Source: Lumbricus terrestris | Lineage: Eukaryota; Annelida; Clitellata; Crassiclitellata; Lumbricidae | NCBI GenBank assembly: GCA_949752735.1 | Contig: OX457042.1 | Coordinates: 31,782,094-31,846,093 of the forward strand | Length of the DNA stretch: 64,000 nucleotides | Direction: 5' to 3' | In this document: positions 37,210-49,304 of the stretch, in pieces | Numbering within the stretch: the stretch's first letter is position 1 | How the letters are laid out: every line of letters begins with the position of its first letter | The notes under the pieces: generated by a model | Database searches by the model: none | What the model saw: the letters and a program-made list of their open reading frames with translations, nothing else | What the model was told of the DNA's origin: nothing | Position numbers and translations under genes: made by a program

Positions 37210-37447
37210 AGAAGCTATGTTTACTCGCAAGTAAGTAAGGAGAAAGGTTACCAAGAAATGGAATGATCCCGTAATAAAACCTAGGCAACCGCAGTACAAA
37301 AATTTTGTATGCAGATTTATGATGTCTATGCATGATGGTAATTTGAACGATAATCGGGGTTAATAATAATAATAATATCTGTTTACAAAATGTTTACAAA
37401 ATTAAAGCATTCAGTTAATAGAAAGTTCTCGATGAAAATTTTCTCTC

Positions 37448-37692
37448 GGCGAAACTATAGTATCCGGGACCGACGTTACAGTATAGTATGGTATATAGTA
37501 TCTAATAACGACACTAACCCTAACACTAACCCTAACCGACCCTCACGACGCTTAACCTGACCCTAACCGACCATCACGACGCATAACCTGACCCTAACCG
37601 ACCCTCACGACGCATAACCTGACCCTAACCGACCCTCACGATTGGGAATTCCCAATGTTATAAACGTCGGTCCCGGATACTATAGTTTCGCC
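37448..37692. mobile_element. 245-bp MITE with 30-bp perfect TIRs around a CCCTAA-like satellite
   Basis: Perfect 30-bp inverted repeats begin GGCGAAACTATAGTATCC, with a perfect 8-bp duplication, TTTCTCTC (37440-37447 and 37693-37700). The interior is four tandem 31-bp units of the type GACCCTAACCGACCCTCACG, preceded by AACCCTAACACTAACCC. Confidence 0.85.
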
Positions 37693-37771
37693 TTTCTCTC
37701 CTTTCTCGGTTTTATTTAGGAATTCCTTCCGAATCAGCAGTGCGGTAGATGTTAACGACGGCTCGGTAGCC

Positions 37772-38560
37772 GACATGCAGCAAGTAAACACTATGGCTGT
37801 CACAGATCGGAGCAGAATAGAGCGCTCTGACCTACGATAGCCCAATGTTTTAGCGAAAATAAGGAAGTTGGTCATTGATCAGTAGACCATGAAAACTTAT
37901 ATTTTCAGAAATATTAATAGCTTAAATAATCTAAAGAACACAAAGTGTCTGATTAAACTTGGTAAATAAGCTAAAATAAGCTGTCGTGTAATGTAAGTAA
38001 GTATAGAGTAGCTATCTCCAGCATCTTGTCGCCCGACAATTAGGCCAGATAGGTTATCATGCGATATAATTTATATCACTTGAGTATAGCTATGGATAGG
38101 ACTAAAAATAGTGCTATATAGGCATTTTGTAATTTTATTTTGGCTACCAGCAACAGAATATTTCTTGGTAGTGACTTTTACTGATTTAGAATTATACGAC
38201 TTTTTCCTACCGTTTAGACATAGTAACATACCATTATAGGCTTATTTGGCTATATAAGTAGAGCCAAGCCAGAATGCGTCTTGATTTTGCTTAGGCCTGA
38301 ATACTCTCTGTTCCTTGCTGAAACATTTGCATCTGAATTGATAAATAGAGGGTAAGTGTTTCAATCGATTTTATTGTGTTCTTTAGCTTATTTAAGCTTA
38401 TTAATATTTCTGAAAATATAGGTTTTCGTGGTCATTTAATCACTGCCTGACCAACTTACTAAATTGCGGAAACATTTAGCTATCGTGCTATCATTGTATG
38501 TCAGAGTGCTCTATTATGCCCCGATCTGTGACGGTCATAGTGTTTACTTACTGCATGTCC
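37772..38560. repeat. Long inverted repeat, about 170-190-bp arms
   Basis: The arm at 37772-37940 and the arm at 38375-38560 are diverged reverse complements (shared AGTAAACACTATG, GTCACAGATCGG, TATTTTCAGAAATATTAATA). The spacer is about 434 bases. It ends 430 bases before the F-box gene start. It could be an old foldback transposon. Confidence 0.75.
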
Positions 38561-38993
38561 ATGAAACTGACGTGCTGGTTCAGTTTCGGTGTATTTTCAG
38601 CAGCAATGTGGATGTTAAAAGATACTGCATTTATTGATCTAGTTATTGATGTAGTTATATTAATATGCAGAAAATCTTTATCCGAGAGCGACAGAATAGT
38701 TGGAAGATAACAGTGAGAAAAACTGTTTGTGGACTTTATGAGAGTTCTGAAAATTTCTGTCCCGCCTGCTTTGGTCATGCGTTGAAGATTTTAGTTTTGC
38801 AAAAGATCTGTTCGTGGCTCAGACGACCATCGGTTCCATTGATTTCCTTGTAGCCATCACTTCTCTACCTTACCCTTTATTGTATTGTAATATTTTACTA
38901 AAATTCAAGTTTTTTATCTGTTTTCAGTTATGCGAATGTCATTTACGCGAGAAATATGATTCGTACTGAATACAAAATACGGTTCGGAAAACT

Positions 38994-39658
38994 ATGTCTA
39001 TGGTAGAACTTCCTTCTCAGGGTGCTAGCACGGATTCTGAATCGGTTGGCACAGACAAAGAAATTTGCAATGTCAGCGACGATCATGCCTTGTGGTTCTT
39101 TGACTACCTTCCTCCCGAGCTGTTGCAGAAGATCTTCTCGTATTTCTCACATTATCAGCTTTGCAGAAGCATTGCCCCCGTTTGCAGGAGATGGCGCGAC
39201 TTTGCCTACGATCCAGTTCACTGGCAGAAACTGGTACTGAACTTCAGGCAGACGGTTGAAGCAGACATCTTGAGAGAACTGTTCAACAGAACACGCATGC
39301 TTAAGCATCTTGTACTCAGTGCCAATCGTGGCGTCCAATTCTCGATCGATGACCTCAGCATCTTTGAGGATGAGATGCTATGCTTGACGGAGCTTCACCT
39401 GACGTTTTTTGAGTTGCTTGACGCTGACTGTGTGAAGTATGTACTTCAGAAAGCTCCTGGCTTGAGGTGTCTTAACATCGAAGGATGTAGTATGGTGAAC
39501 AACAGTTGCATTGAAGAGATTTGTCGCCTGGACAAACTGAAAGCTCTCAATATCTCGCACTGTCGGCGAATAACTGATGCTGGTCTGATACAATTAGCCA
39601 AAGAGATTAAGTGCCTCAATTTGTTGAACATTGATGGCATTACTCATATCAGTGAAAG
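38994..39658 (+). CDS. FBXL exon 1: F-box and first LRRs
   Basis: The first 221 codons plus 2 bases hold the acidic/Ser N-terminus, the F-box and about five repeats. The donor is GAAAG|GTATGT. It ends with AG of a split Arg. Confidence 0.93.
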
Positions 39659-42600
39659 GTATGTAACCATGGTTGAATGAGCACTTTGCATTTTTGATAT
39701 ATTGTATCATGATGAATGGTAATAGCAGAACATCAGTACTGTACAATACTTCTTATCTTTGTCCCGAATCCCCTTTCGTAATTTCAACAGACACATTCAA
39801 TGTGCTTAATAGAACTGGGTTAAGAAGCTATTTCTTGTTTTGATTTAAAACTTTTTATCAAGATAACACAATAGTAGTATAATTGCTTTCCATCACTGGC
39901 AGCAAAAAGGGACCCAGAAGGAACAATGGTCCCGCTAGACAGAGCCACCTGAGAATTATTAGCCTAGTAAGTGACAGCAAAAGGAAATACTTCTTAGATA
40001 TAATATTCTGATTGGTTGCTTCAGTCCAGAGAAAGCTGTAGATAAAAGGATAAGCATCAACAGGTACACTTACAAAATTCTCAAATTTTTTCATTTTGTG
40101 GGGTGATGAATTTTTGATGTGTGACAGCTTCGAAAGATGATTTGATCATTAGGCAGAACCCATATGATTAGATTAGTACACAATGGTTCCTGTACCCATG
40201 CAGAGCCCAAGGAATATATTCACAGCAGTTAGCATCATATTATTCATTCAGGTACCATAAGTGATTTTAATCGATTTTGTTTTTCTAATTTTATTTTATG
40301 GTCTATTTTGTTACTTCAGATCCATCGAAAGCTTAGTCGAGATGCATTTCCAGCATCTCCGACATCTGTTTTTGGATGGCGAGGGAATGTCTGACCTGCA
40401 ATGTCTCTCACGATGCTCGGAACTGGAAACTTTAAGCATATCGTACACTACAAACCTCGATGACAGCTTCCTGGATAGCATAATTGTAACTATGGCTAAC
40501 TGGTAACAAATTTAAAAATACTGGTATATGTCTGTCCTATGCTTGAATTCTATCTCTTCTTTTAAGAAAAACCTCAAAACTCACAATTTATGAAATTTAA
40601 TGGCTTGTCACGTGGCGACTGGCTGACCGTTTTTGTGCACACTGCAGTTTTTATAATCTTCATTTTAGGTGTGGCTTAATTAATGTGTCGTATCTTTGGG
40701 TGTTGGGACCATTTGAATGTGAACTATCTATATTCTGCGGATTGTGCTATCAGGTGTCCGTTGATTGATGCATTCATTTCATTCCCTGCACTATTATACA
40801 GGTTCCCAAATTAGATTAGATATGGGGTCAGTCCATGTGAAATCATCAAATATGCAAGGTACCTTGTAGCTGACCTATCTCAGATTTGGCTGAAATTTAT
40901 ATCACAAAATTTTGCAAGACTATGTGCATCCATTCCTAAGATACTGGCCTCTGAACAAGGCTCCACATTCAACATGTCGCGAGTGCTTCACACCCCCCTC
41001 CACTTCCGTCTGGCATAAAATGCACATATATGATTATAGACTTCTAAAATTTTCAATATGGTGTACAAACATGTCAAACTACAATATAGCAAAATTTCAG
41101 CCAAATCTAAGATAGGTCAGCTACAGGCCCTTGATGATTTCACGTGGACTGACCCTATGGGGAGATTTGAAACCACGATCTCTGCATTACAGATCGATGA
41201 CTCATCTACTTTGTTATATAAGGAATGAAATTTTCTGTCTCACGATCTAGCAAGCCTCATTAATAGCTTGAGAACTGCTCATTTGGTATTTTACAAGGCA
41301 GGGCTGATGTCATTTTAAAAGGCGTCCTGCTGCTGGACTACTACCGTCATATCTGCACCTAAGCCTGGACTGATTTATTAGCTCCACTCTATCTTCACTC
41401 TGACTATACCCCATATACAGTAACAGCACTTCTATTCTAATCTTTTCTTTTCTTTCTAGTTAACGTTTTTTTCGTTTTTTCCCTTAGTTAAGGTTTGATA
41501 GCTTAACAACACCATGTTGTCTTGACTGTGAATGTTTATGATTTTAGTTAAGACTGCATCATGCGTATATCCAGATTGTAAATTCTTACATGATACTTGC
41601 CTATCTACCATCTTGAATTTATAAGCGTGCATATAGGTAGCCCTACCAGTGGGACTTCTAATCCCTTCTGGGTTTCCGGTTGTAACCAACTGTTATGTAT
41701 AAATACTTCGTATAAATGTTTTTGTTATATTGGTGCAATAAAATTTATGGTTAAGCCAAAATGTCTTTCAACACATTGTGAGGTGTTGCGGTTGAGGATT
41801 GTTACTTCTGAGGATTTTTCTTCATGGCACGTATACAAAAGTATTATAGTTTGACGTTTGTAGAAGTTTTCAAGCCTTGAAGTGCTCAGACTTCGAAAGG
41901 GCGACGCGTTCACGAGTTCTGCTCTGAGAAGGTTTTTCGAGAAGACGACAATGAAGAAACTGACGTGCCTGGATTTGTCTGAATGCGTGATGCTAGACGA
42001 TTGCGTCTTGACTACAATCTGTTCACGGTTTGTTAAAACACCTGACCTTGTTTGGCACATATCACTGAAATGCAAATTTATATTAAAATGCATAATTAGC
42101 TTATATTTATATATATATATGTGTGTGTTATTGTGTATATATATCATATATATACATTATATGCTGGTAAATTTTATTATGTAAAACTGCATTAATTTTT
42201 ATATAAATAATTGTATATACATAATTATGTATTGCATATACACTTGCATGTATATTCAAAAGTAACTGCACTTGCACACACACATGTTCACCTACCTCTG
42301 TCTAGGGCATGCCTGGCCTTGCTCCATCGATCTGTGATAAGAGGAAATGGCTAGTAGTTGCTAGTAGACTAGAGTATCGTTAATGGCAAGAGGCTTAAGA
42401 TGCAGTTAGTCGAATGGTTGTCTGTAGTGTTGAGTCTTCACTGAGCAGTTATTGTTTATGGGCCTAGAGTAAGTCCTTCATACAGAATAATTAATTATTG
42501 CTCAGCATCATCAATGCTCTGTCATGTGATTGTGTGGGCAATTCCGAACATTCCGAACTGGGCACGACGTTAAACTGCATCCATCCTCCGCCACAGGGAA

Positions 42601-45575
42601 CCAACAACGTCCCTGTGCCGGTCCTAAGCCCGGACAAAAGGAGGAAGGTTTGCCAGATGGGTGGCGATATTCTGGCAGTAAAAGACCAAGACAACTAAAA
42701 TCCGTAAAAACCACGGCACAAGTGACATAGCGACCCAGACGCTTCAAGGTGTCATGATGTGGAGCTGACATGCACACGGTCAGGACAGACTGGTGGAGAG
42801 AGTCGGGGGATAGCGTGGGACACATACGGGCATTGACCCAGGTTGTCCTTCATGCCTCTCTCCCAATATTCTCTTCAATCAGACAAGGTGGTCTAGCTGT
42901 GCTCCAAGATGTTAATGGTATGGAGCAGACCTGCTGACTAGACCGGTTGAAGCTGGGCAGCATGATGCGAGACAGACTCAGACAGAAAGTGGCGTCGGAC
43001 ACCTACGGGTATTTAGCCCATGGATTTTGATGATGATGAGAAAGAAGGCAATATCATATGCAGTTGTGTTGTACTGTTATTAGGCGATCTGTTCCTTAAG
43101 GCAGGACTGCTCTATTGCTACCCTGTGGTGTGTGGTAACTAGTGTATTAAATGGGCTTCAACCAAGTCATTATTTATATGTGTGCTAAAACTTTAGAGTT
43201 CATAGATTGCCTATTTAAGTTTTAACTCGTTGATCATTTTTATTTGTCTTTAGTTATGGACAATTTCTAAATAAGTTGGTCCTGTGTTGGTGCTGGGAGG
43301 TGACAGATGTTGGGCTTGAAGCACTAGTCAGCAACTGCAGGTAGTTTGCCTCTCTCATTTTGTTTTAGTTCATTGTGGCTTACAAGGCCGTAGCCAGGAT
43401 CTTATTTGGGGGGGGGGTGTGTTTAGGCCCACACACTGTGTGCAAGCCCACATGCACATTAGAATTTAAAAAGTTGACAGAGCTGACTTTTTTAGCGTGC
43501 AGTTGTACACATGCAGTTCTAAATGGATTTGTGCAACTGTAGAAGCACTTCTGTCACAAGTTCTGTGCAGTTAAAACTAGCAAAAAGGTCATTGTCATCC
43601 GATTGGAAGTAAGAAGATGGGAAGGGAAAGGGGTTGTGCAGTTCTAAAAATTCCTTAAAAACAACCCCGATGCAACTGAATCAACTGACTAATGGGTTTG
43701 GAGTAGCGTCTTGAGCTCCCAAAGAAGAGTTCTGGACAGCCAACACATTCTTTACTTCTTACGTCATGTGCTAGCAGGCTTAAAAATGCATGATTTCATT
43801 ATTTCATTTGGGGGGGGTTCAAACACCCATAACACCTCCTAGCTATGGCCATGGTGGCTTACCTGGTTTATTGCAATTGTATTGTATTATATTTGTACAT
43901 TTATATAGTGCCTCTCACATAGTGACCATTCAGAGGTGCTCTCAGCACGAAAAACTCCGGGGTGAAAGGAAATGTTTTTAAAGAACGAGAGACTAATAAG
44001 GAAGACGAGACTTTAGTTTGGCCTGTAGTGCGGGAGGAAGACCATTCCATATGGAGGGACCAACAAGCGCCTGATTCAGGCAAGAGCTGTCCTAATCCTG
44101 GGAACAAAACAAAACAAGAAACAAGACGATCTGCAGATGACATTGGGCGAGATGAAGATGCAGATGAATTGATGCAGATGAAGATGCAGATGAAGATGCA
44201 GATGATGATGCAGATGAAGATGCAGATGATGATGCAGATGAAGATGCAGATGAAGATGCAGATGATGATAAAGATGAAGATGCAGATGAAGATGCAGATG
44301 AAGATGCAGATGAAGATGCAGATGAAGATGCAGATGAAGATGCAGATGATGATGCAGATGAAGATGCAGATGATGATGCAGATGAAGATGCAGATGATGA
44401 TGCAGATGAATTGATGCAGATGAAGATGATGATGCAGATGAAGATGCAGATGAATTGATGCAGATGATGATGCAGATGAAGATGCAGATGATGATGAAGA
44501 TGCAGATGAAGATGCAGATGAAGATGCAGATGAAGATGCAGATGATGATGCAGATGAAGATGCAGATGAAGATGCAGATGAAGATGCAGATGATGATAAA
44601 GATGAAGATGCAGATGAAGATGCAGATGATGATGCAGATGAATTGATGCAGATGATGATGCAGATGAAGATGCAGATGATGATAAAGATGCAGATGAGGG
44701 CTTTTGCGTATAGTTTGAGAAGTGAAATTATATTCTTTTCTGGTTTTTGCCCATTTTCGCTTTTAAAAATTACGGTCTTTAACAGTGCACACTAATCAGA
44801 GACATAAATTTATGCTGTGGTTGTTGAACAGCTCTGTAAACTTTTTTAATTCTAATTTTGACTTTTAAACGTCATTGTTTGTTGTTTGTTGCAGAGTTCT
44901 TCGTCATTTGGATTTGATTGGATTGCATCGAATTAGCGGAAGCTGTTTACAGAACGTTCCAGATCTCATGCCGTGCCTCACATTTCTCGATCTTACAAAA
45001 TGTAACGAAGTGAGGATATCTCTATTATTTATTGCATTCTGCCTTGTGCATATAGGTCACTTCACTATGTTCCTTTCTCGCTTAGAAACTGCATTGTTGA
45101 ACCGTTGTTGGACTGGGAGCGCTACTGAGTAGTTACCTTGAGGATGTGCTATATAAAAAGTCAATAATAATAATAATTGTATTCAATCATGGTCTTGTAT
45201 TTTCAGATCAGATACCCTAGGTGCATTTTATTGAAAAGGTGTTATGTAAATGTTTGCTTGTAAAAATGACATTTAGTTTTAACGAGTTATTATATTTACC
45301 TTTTAATGTCATCTCCAAGGGCCAGGTCACGGACCAAGAGCAATTAACTGATGTAGATTTCGTGATGTGATGATGATGACGATGACGACGACGACGATGA
45401 TGTATATATTTTTGTGCTAGTAAAGGTAGAAATTCTGAAATCATGGTTTCATTTTTTCTTTTAGATAGAAGACAGTGTGCTATCGGAGGTGGTTAGCCGA
45501 AAAACGGATCTTGTTGCACGGGACTATTACGGTGAATCGTACCAACATACAGCTGACACTGGCAGGGAGAAGTGA
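38994..45575 (+). CDS. F-box / leucine-rich-repeat protein (FBXL family), complete, 6 exons
   Basis: Substrate-recognition subunit of an SCF (Skp1-Cullin1-F-box) ubiquitin ligase. Exons: 38994-39658, 40320-40502, 41875-42027, 43254-43340, 44895-45009, 45465-45575 (TGA), giving 437 codons with every junction in frame. Residues about 37-83 form the F-box (DYLPPELLQKIFSYF, then CRSIAPVCRRWRDFA). From about residue 95 to near the end are cysteine-containing LRRs of the FBXL type (LRCLNIEGCSMVNNSCIEEI, LKALNISHCRRITDAGL, LTCLDLSECVMLDDCVL, NKLVLCWCWEVTDVGLEALV). The start is the first ATG after an in-frame TGA at 38967. An upstream acceptor (TTTTCAG at 38927) suggests a 5' UTR intron. The closest vertebrate paralogue is uncertain (FBXL2/FBXL7/FBXL20-like), so no symbol is given. 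Confidence 0.92.
40320..40502 (+). CDS. FBXL exon 2
   Basis: The exon encodes SIESLVEMHFQHLRHLFLDG, then the LRR ELETLSISYTTNLDDSFLDS and IIVTMAN. The acceptor is TTACTTCAG and the donor ACTG|GTAACA, completing a Cys codon with the next exon to give MANCLEVLRL, a good LRR start. Confidence 0.88.
41875..42027 (+). CDS. FBXL exon 3
   Basis: The exon encodes LEVLRLRKGDAFTSSALRRF, then FEKTTMKKLTCLDLSECVML and DDCVLTTICS. It has 153 bases and enters and leaves in the same phase. The acceptor is GTTTTCAAG and the donor CACG|GTTTGT. Confidence 0.9.
42310..43050. other. Intron, possible retroposon remnant ending GATGATGATG
   Basis: The block contains two related stretches (GGGACACATACGGGCATTGACCCA and GGACACCTACGGGTATTTAGCC) and ends TTTGATGATGATGAG, like a retroposon tail. 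No domain could be recognised. Confidence 0.35.
43254..43340 (+). CDS. FBXL exon 4
   Basis: The exon encodes YGQFLNKLVLCWCWEVTDVG, then LEALVSNC and a split Arg: one LRR of 87 bases, phase-symmetric. The acceptor is GTCTTTAG and the donor TGCAG|GTAGTT. Confidence 0.9.
43383..43853. mobile_element. hAT-type MITE, family 'CAAGGCCGTAGCCAG'
   Basis: A 471-bp element with ends CAAGGCCGTAGCCAGG and CCTAGCTATGGCCATG, flanked by a perfect 8-bp duplication, GTGGCTTA (43375-43382 and 43854-43861). The interior resembles 6225-6440 and 54782-54985. It inserted 43 bases after FBXL exon 4. Confidence 0.85.
43895..44115 (-). mobile_element. LINE 3' end fragment, reverse
   Basis: TTTATATAGTGCCTCTCACA, then TCAGAGGTGCTCTCAGC, is the reversed tail. 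The minus-strand translation further in contains a diverged RT C-terminus (EWSSSRTTGQTKVSS). Confidence 0.6.
44140..44698. repeat. (GATGCA/GATGAA)n array
   Basis: About 560 bases of GATGCAGATGAAGATGATG variants, intronic. The long Met/Gln/Lys frame is an artefact. Confidence 0.96.
44895..45009 (+). CDS. FBXL exon 5
   Basis: The exon encodes VLRHLDLIGLHRISGSCLQN, then VPDLMPCLTFLDLTKCNE. The acceptor is TTGTTGCAG and the donor GAA|GTGAGG; it ends in phase 0. The next intron holds a LINE tail at 45105-45170. Confidence 0.9.
45465..45575 (+). CDS. FBXL terminal exon
   Basis: The exon encodes IEDSVLSEVVSRKTDLVARD, then YYGESYQHTADTGREK and TGA. IEDSVL continues the last LRR, and the rest is a short polar C-terminus. 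The acceptor is TTCTTTTAG. Confidence 0.9.
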   Translation: MEDSVLSEVVSRKTDLVARDYYGESYQHTADTGREK

Positions 45576-45791
45576 ACAGCATTCCACTTGAAATTGAATT
45601 TGATATCATACCATTAATTATGTATATAGACGTTGCTCAGCATCGAGAGTAGTAGAGTCGTCAGATGTTTAAAACGTGTCTGTGGGCAGAGAAATGCAAG
45701 GATTGTGTACATTGCACAGCTGATACAATTATTCAGCCCTTTGGCATCATTTGCATTTTTATTTGAGTGTTAAAAACTACTACTGTGGACC

Positions 45792-45797
45792 AATAAA
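45792..45797 (+). terminator. Polyadenylation signal AATAAA of the FBXL gene
   Basis: AATAAA in CCAATAAACAG lies about 217 bases after the stop codon, giving a short 3' UTR. Confidence 0.5.
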
Positions 45798-46239
45798 CAG
45801 ATATCATATTTTAGAAGAAGACATTGTGTTTGTGACTTGTGTGTCAATTTGTTGGCCAAGCGATCAAAATATTGAATCTGTACTACAGAATACACTTTGT
45901 TTTGCCCAGTTCTTGCCAGCACAGATAGCGCTACAGTAGTCAAGGCAGGTGACAACAAAGGATTGTATAAGAATTAGGCCTATAGCCTAGTAGAGTAGTG
46001 GTGCATTAGAGTTAAGAGAGCGAGAGAGGAACTGATAATAGCGGTCATGACAGAACTGGTGAATGTGCTGTGCAAAGGCAAGCTCTTGATCCTGGATAAC
46101 GCCAAGATCGATTGAACGGGAAATTATTATGATCGTTGCTACGTTTGGAGTTATGTCGGTTATGTTATGTTTGGGTAATCGTCAGAATGGGGTAGGCCAG
46201 CAGCTTTAGGCCTAACGCTGAACTTTAAGGTCATTGGCC

Positions 46240-47210
46240 ATCGTCGGCTTTAGTTCTTTTATTGTTCAGTTTCAATCACTGATGTTAATTACTGCTCTAT
46301 TGGTAAATTTGATATTCTCAGTATGGAATTATTGTCAAAGATCAGTATTAATGGTGCAGTTCGGTAAACTGTTTATCAGAACTTCGGTTCCTTCTTATGT
46401 AGGCCTTGCTTGCAGACTATCTTTCTTGCTTGCCTAATTTGGCAAATAGATCTACGATGGTATAGGGCGACAGCTAAAGTCGAGAACAGCCAGAAAGACA
46501 TGACACATAATGGACAATTAGTTGAAGAAATAGCTGTTAAAAGTATTTTATTATAAAGTTCATTTAATCGTAATGTTCCACCGCACACTGTTAATTGATA
46601 CGATTTGCAAAGTCTGTTTCAGTGTCGTAAGCGAAGCGTTTTGTGCCAGATCGGATAACCGTCCGCCGACTGAATTGAGATTGTCCTTCTCTTGAGGCTC
46701 TTGCGACTTTCGATCACCGACCGCAATCTGCTTCACGTCCACCCAACGTCTCTCCAATCATACCGCCCCCTTCTTCTACCCCATTCTCGTCCCTCGGCTC
46801 AACAACGCACAACATAAATAAAAATAAATTTAAAATTAATAATAGTGGGCTTGCGGGATATTAGGCCTAATCCACGCCAGGGGCCCTCCTGCCTTTGCGA
46901 GGAGCTTACGGGGTTTTACACCACGCCAGAGGCCCGGCAGGTACTAATACAAATAAACTACAAACACGCAACAACACAGAGCCACACAACCGTCACTCCT
47001 CACAATCCCCCCTCAAACCAATCCCATCAGGCAGCCAGGTATCTGCAGAACTGTTCCTAAAGCAAAGAAAACCCACGAAGATATAATTAATTGATACACG
47101 TTATGACAGATTGACATGTAGCCTAGTCTCATTGTAGGAAGACATAAAATACAAGATTATCCTGCTAATGCGTGTCTCGTTTTTTGGCTAATTGATCCAA
47201 CCGATAGCTC
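46240..47210. repeat. Dispersed repeat, copy 2 of an about 1-kb family
   Basis: Same family and orientation as 29390-30480. It shares CTTTGCGAGGAGCTTACGGG, CACGCCAGAGGCCCGGCAGG and GATCCAACCGATAGC. Both copies lie 0.5-0.7 kb beyond the presumed poly(A) site of a gene. Confidence 0.7.
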
Positions 47211-48105
47211 GCTGGCTGTGTAAGCCAACCACCAAGTGCTAGCGCTTATATTTAGGTGTAGGTTAAAGTAGCATCCTAGAGACCTAGAATACAGATCAAA
47301 GGTTGATTGCTATTGAAAACTAAAACAGAAAGGTTAGGCTACATGGTGACGTGCTGGTTGAACGAATGAATGTCAAATTGGACAACTATCAAAAGAACAA
47401 GTTTAGGCCTACGCATATATGTAAATGTAAATCTTCGAGAATTTCTCAGCGCCCACGAAAGCCACGTCAGGGAGACCAGCTTATTCACCGGCGCCTATTC
47501 TGGCCATAGGCCTATTCTGCCATTTGCAGCTTTATTATCACAGAAGGTTTGGAAGCAACATGCACTTTCTAGTGATCAGAGCGGTTTTGCTAAGCGAAAA
47601 ATAATCTGATCTTATAATAATTTATTACATTAAACATCATAGTTTATTAGTTAGGCCTACCGTAGGTTATAGGCTAGAGCAGAAAACATCTCAGATTTGA
47701 TTTTCACTTTAATGGCACAACATGAAAGTTCCATTACAACCACAACACGAGTGAATATTAATTTTAGGTGATTGAGGTGAACAGTTATAATTCTTACGTT
47801 TAACTTTGAAGACCTCTGTTGAAGTCTGTTCTATAATTATTGAGCAGATTGTCGCAATTGCTTTTTCGTTTTACTGATCGCCTTGTTTCTTGCTGCATGT
47901 CTTGCTGCACATCTTGAATCGAGTAGAAGACATTTATCGGCCGACTGCTCAAAGATAACAGCTGGCCATCTATAAAGATGCAATAATCGTCATGATTAGT
48001 ATTTGATTACTTATAGAGATAATGATCGGATTACAGTAGAGTAGGCCTATAATTATAGGCCTAGCTTATTGAGGATGACAAAATGGTTCCCTATCCAGAT
48101 TTTAA
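47211..48105. other. Intergenic, no recognised gene
   Basis: AT-rich sequence with several AGGCCTA motifs. A GAGAATTTCTCAGCGCCCACGAAAGCC stretch at 47436 resembles 36055-36110 (reversed LINE-like tail). Nothing coding is supported. Confidence 0.45.
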
Positions 48106-48109
48106 ATCA

Positions 48110-48248
48110 AACGGATCAAGTGTCGTCATCATCGTCACCATCATCAATCATCATCATCATCATCATCGCCATCATCAATCATCATCATCATCGTCGTCGT
48201 CATCATCATCATCGTCGTCGTCGTCATCATCATCATCGTCATCATCAT
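48110..48248. repeat. CAT/CGT trinucleotide repeat
   Basis: Interrupted CAT and CGT repeats directly abut a truncated LINE copy. Confidence 0.95.
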
Positions 48249-48425
48249 GTGGTCTGGAATGGTCTTCCCTTTGAGCTACGCCTAGGCCTACACCCTGGGG
48301 ACTTTACCAGGATCCTTCCTTACTAAACTTAAAACTGTTCTTTTTGGGCACGCTGGAGTCGGGAGCGCCTCTGAGTAGTGTTTTTACTTGAAGGAGCGCT
48401 ATATAAATATCCGAATGAATTAACG
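48249..48425 (+). mobile_element. LINE 3' end, best-preserved local copy
   Basis: GTGGTCTGGAATGGTCTTCC encodes the VVWNGLP-like RT tail. It runs without interruption into GGAGTCGGGAGCGCCTCTGA and GAAGGAGCGCTATATAAATA. It matches 775-893 plus 2157-2203 and shows what the interrupted copy looked like. Confidence 0.8.
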
Positions 48426-49304
48426 AATCATAAATATCAAAAATCACTAGGCTACATCACTGAATTATACCTAATAAAGATTGACAGGCCTACAAATAAA
48501 AAACGAAATTTCTTACTCGAATCTTCGCATCTTTTGCGCATCGCCTACATTCTGTTCTTTGTGCTGTTTTCTTACCGATTGCGGAATTTGCTTCAAACGT
48601 AGGCTATACCATCTCGAATTCATCGTTCATTATAATTATGATTATTGTAATCATTTTGCGTTGTGTCATTTGATATGAAACGAAAATTATTCTTAGTATT
48701 CGAAGATTTTTGAAGTTCTGCCAGAAACTGAATGTTGCACCCAACGTGAGAAAGTCGGCGGAAAGATGACGTAAAACAAACGGTCCAATGATGGCGTCAT
48801 CGTATAAGAAAGCGTTACCATGGGAACGCAAAAATGACGTATACGCCTATTCACAATGAAAAGATTGCCGATTATTTCTCCTTCCACTGTGTTCAGTCAA
48901 AGACGTTTGTTTCTCAGGCCACAAAATAGCACAGGGATCTTTTGAAGACCCTGTAATTAATTAATTCGTAGAGCTACACACAGTCGAAGTTCGACTGAGA
49001 CTACATGTAGGTTACATTGAAACTTTTACATAAAAATACTCTATTTTAGCACCAATGAAATTATCTTTCGGCTTACTAGTCTGTCCTCCCTAACCTCTGC
49101 CCAATGCAGGTCATGGACCCGTTTGAACAGATGTCAAAGACAGGGCTGAGTGAGGCTTGGTCCACATTTAAGCAATCCATAAGTTGATTGCCGAGGAGGA
49201 ACTGTGGCATAGCTATAGCATCGGGCACCGACGTATCGGATAGGGTCAGATTAGGCATCGAGATGGTCAGTAAGGGTAAGGTTACGCGTCGTGATGTTAA
49301 TTTT

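Noticed and set aside
37500..37640. Interstitial telomere from chromosome fusion
   Set aside because: The CCCTAA motifs are part of 31-bp units enclosed by transposon-type inverted repeats with a target-site duplication.
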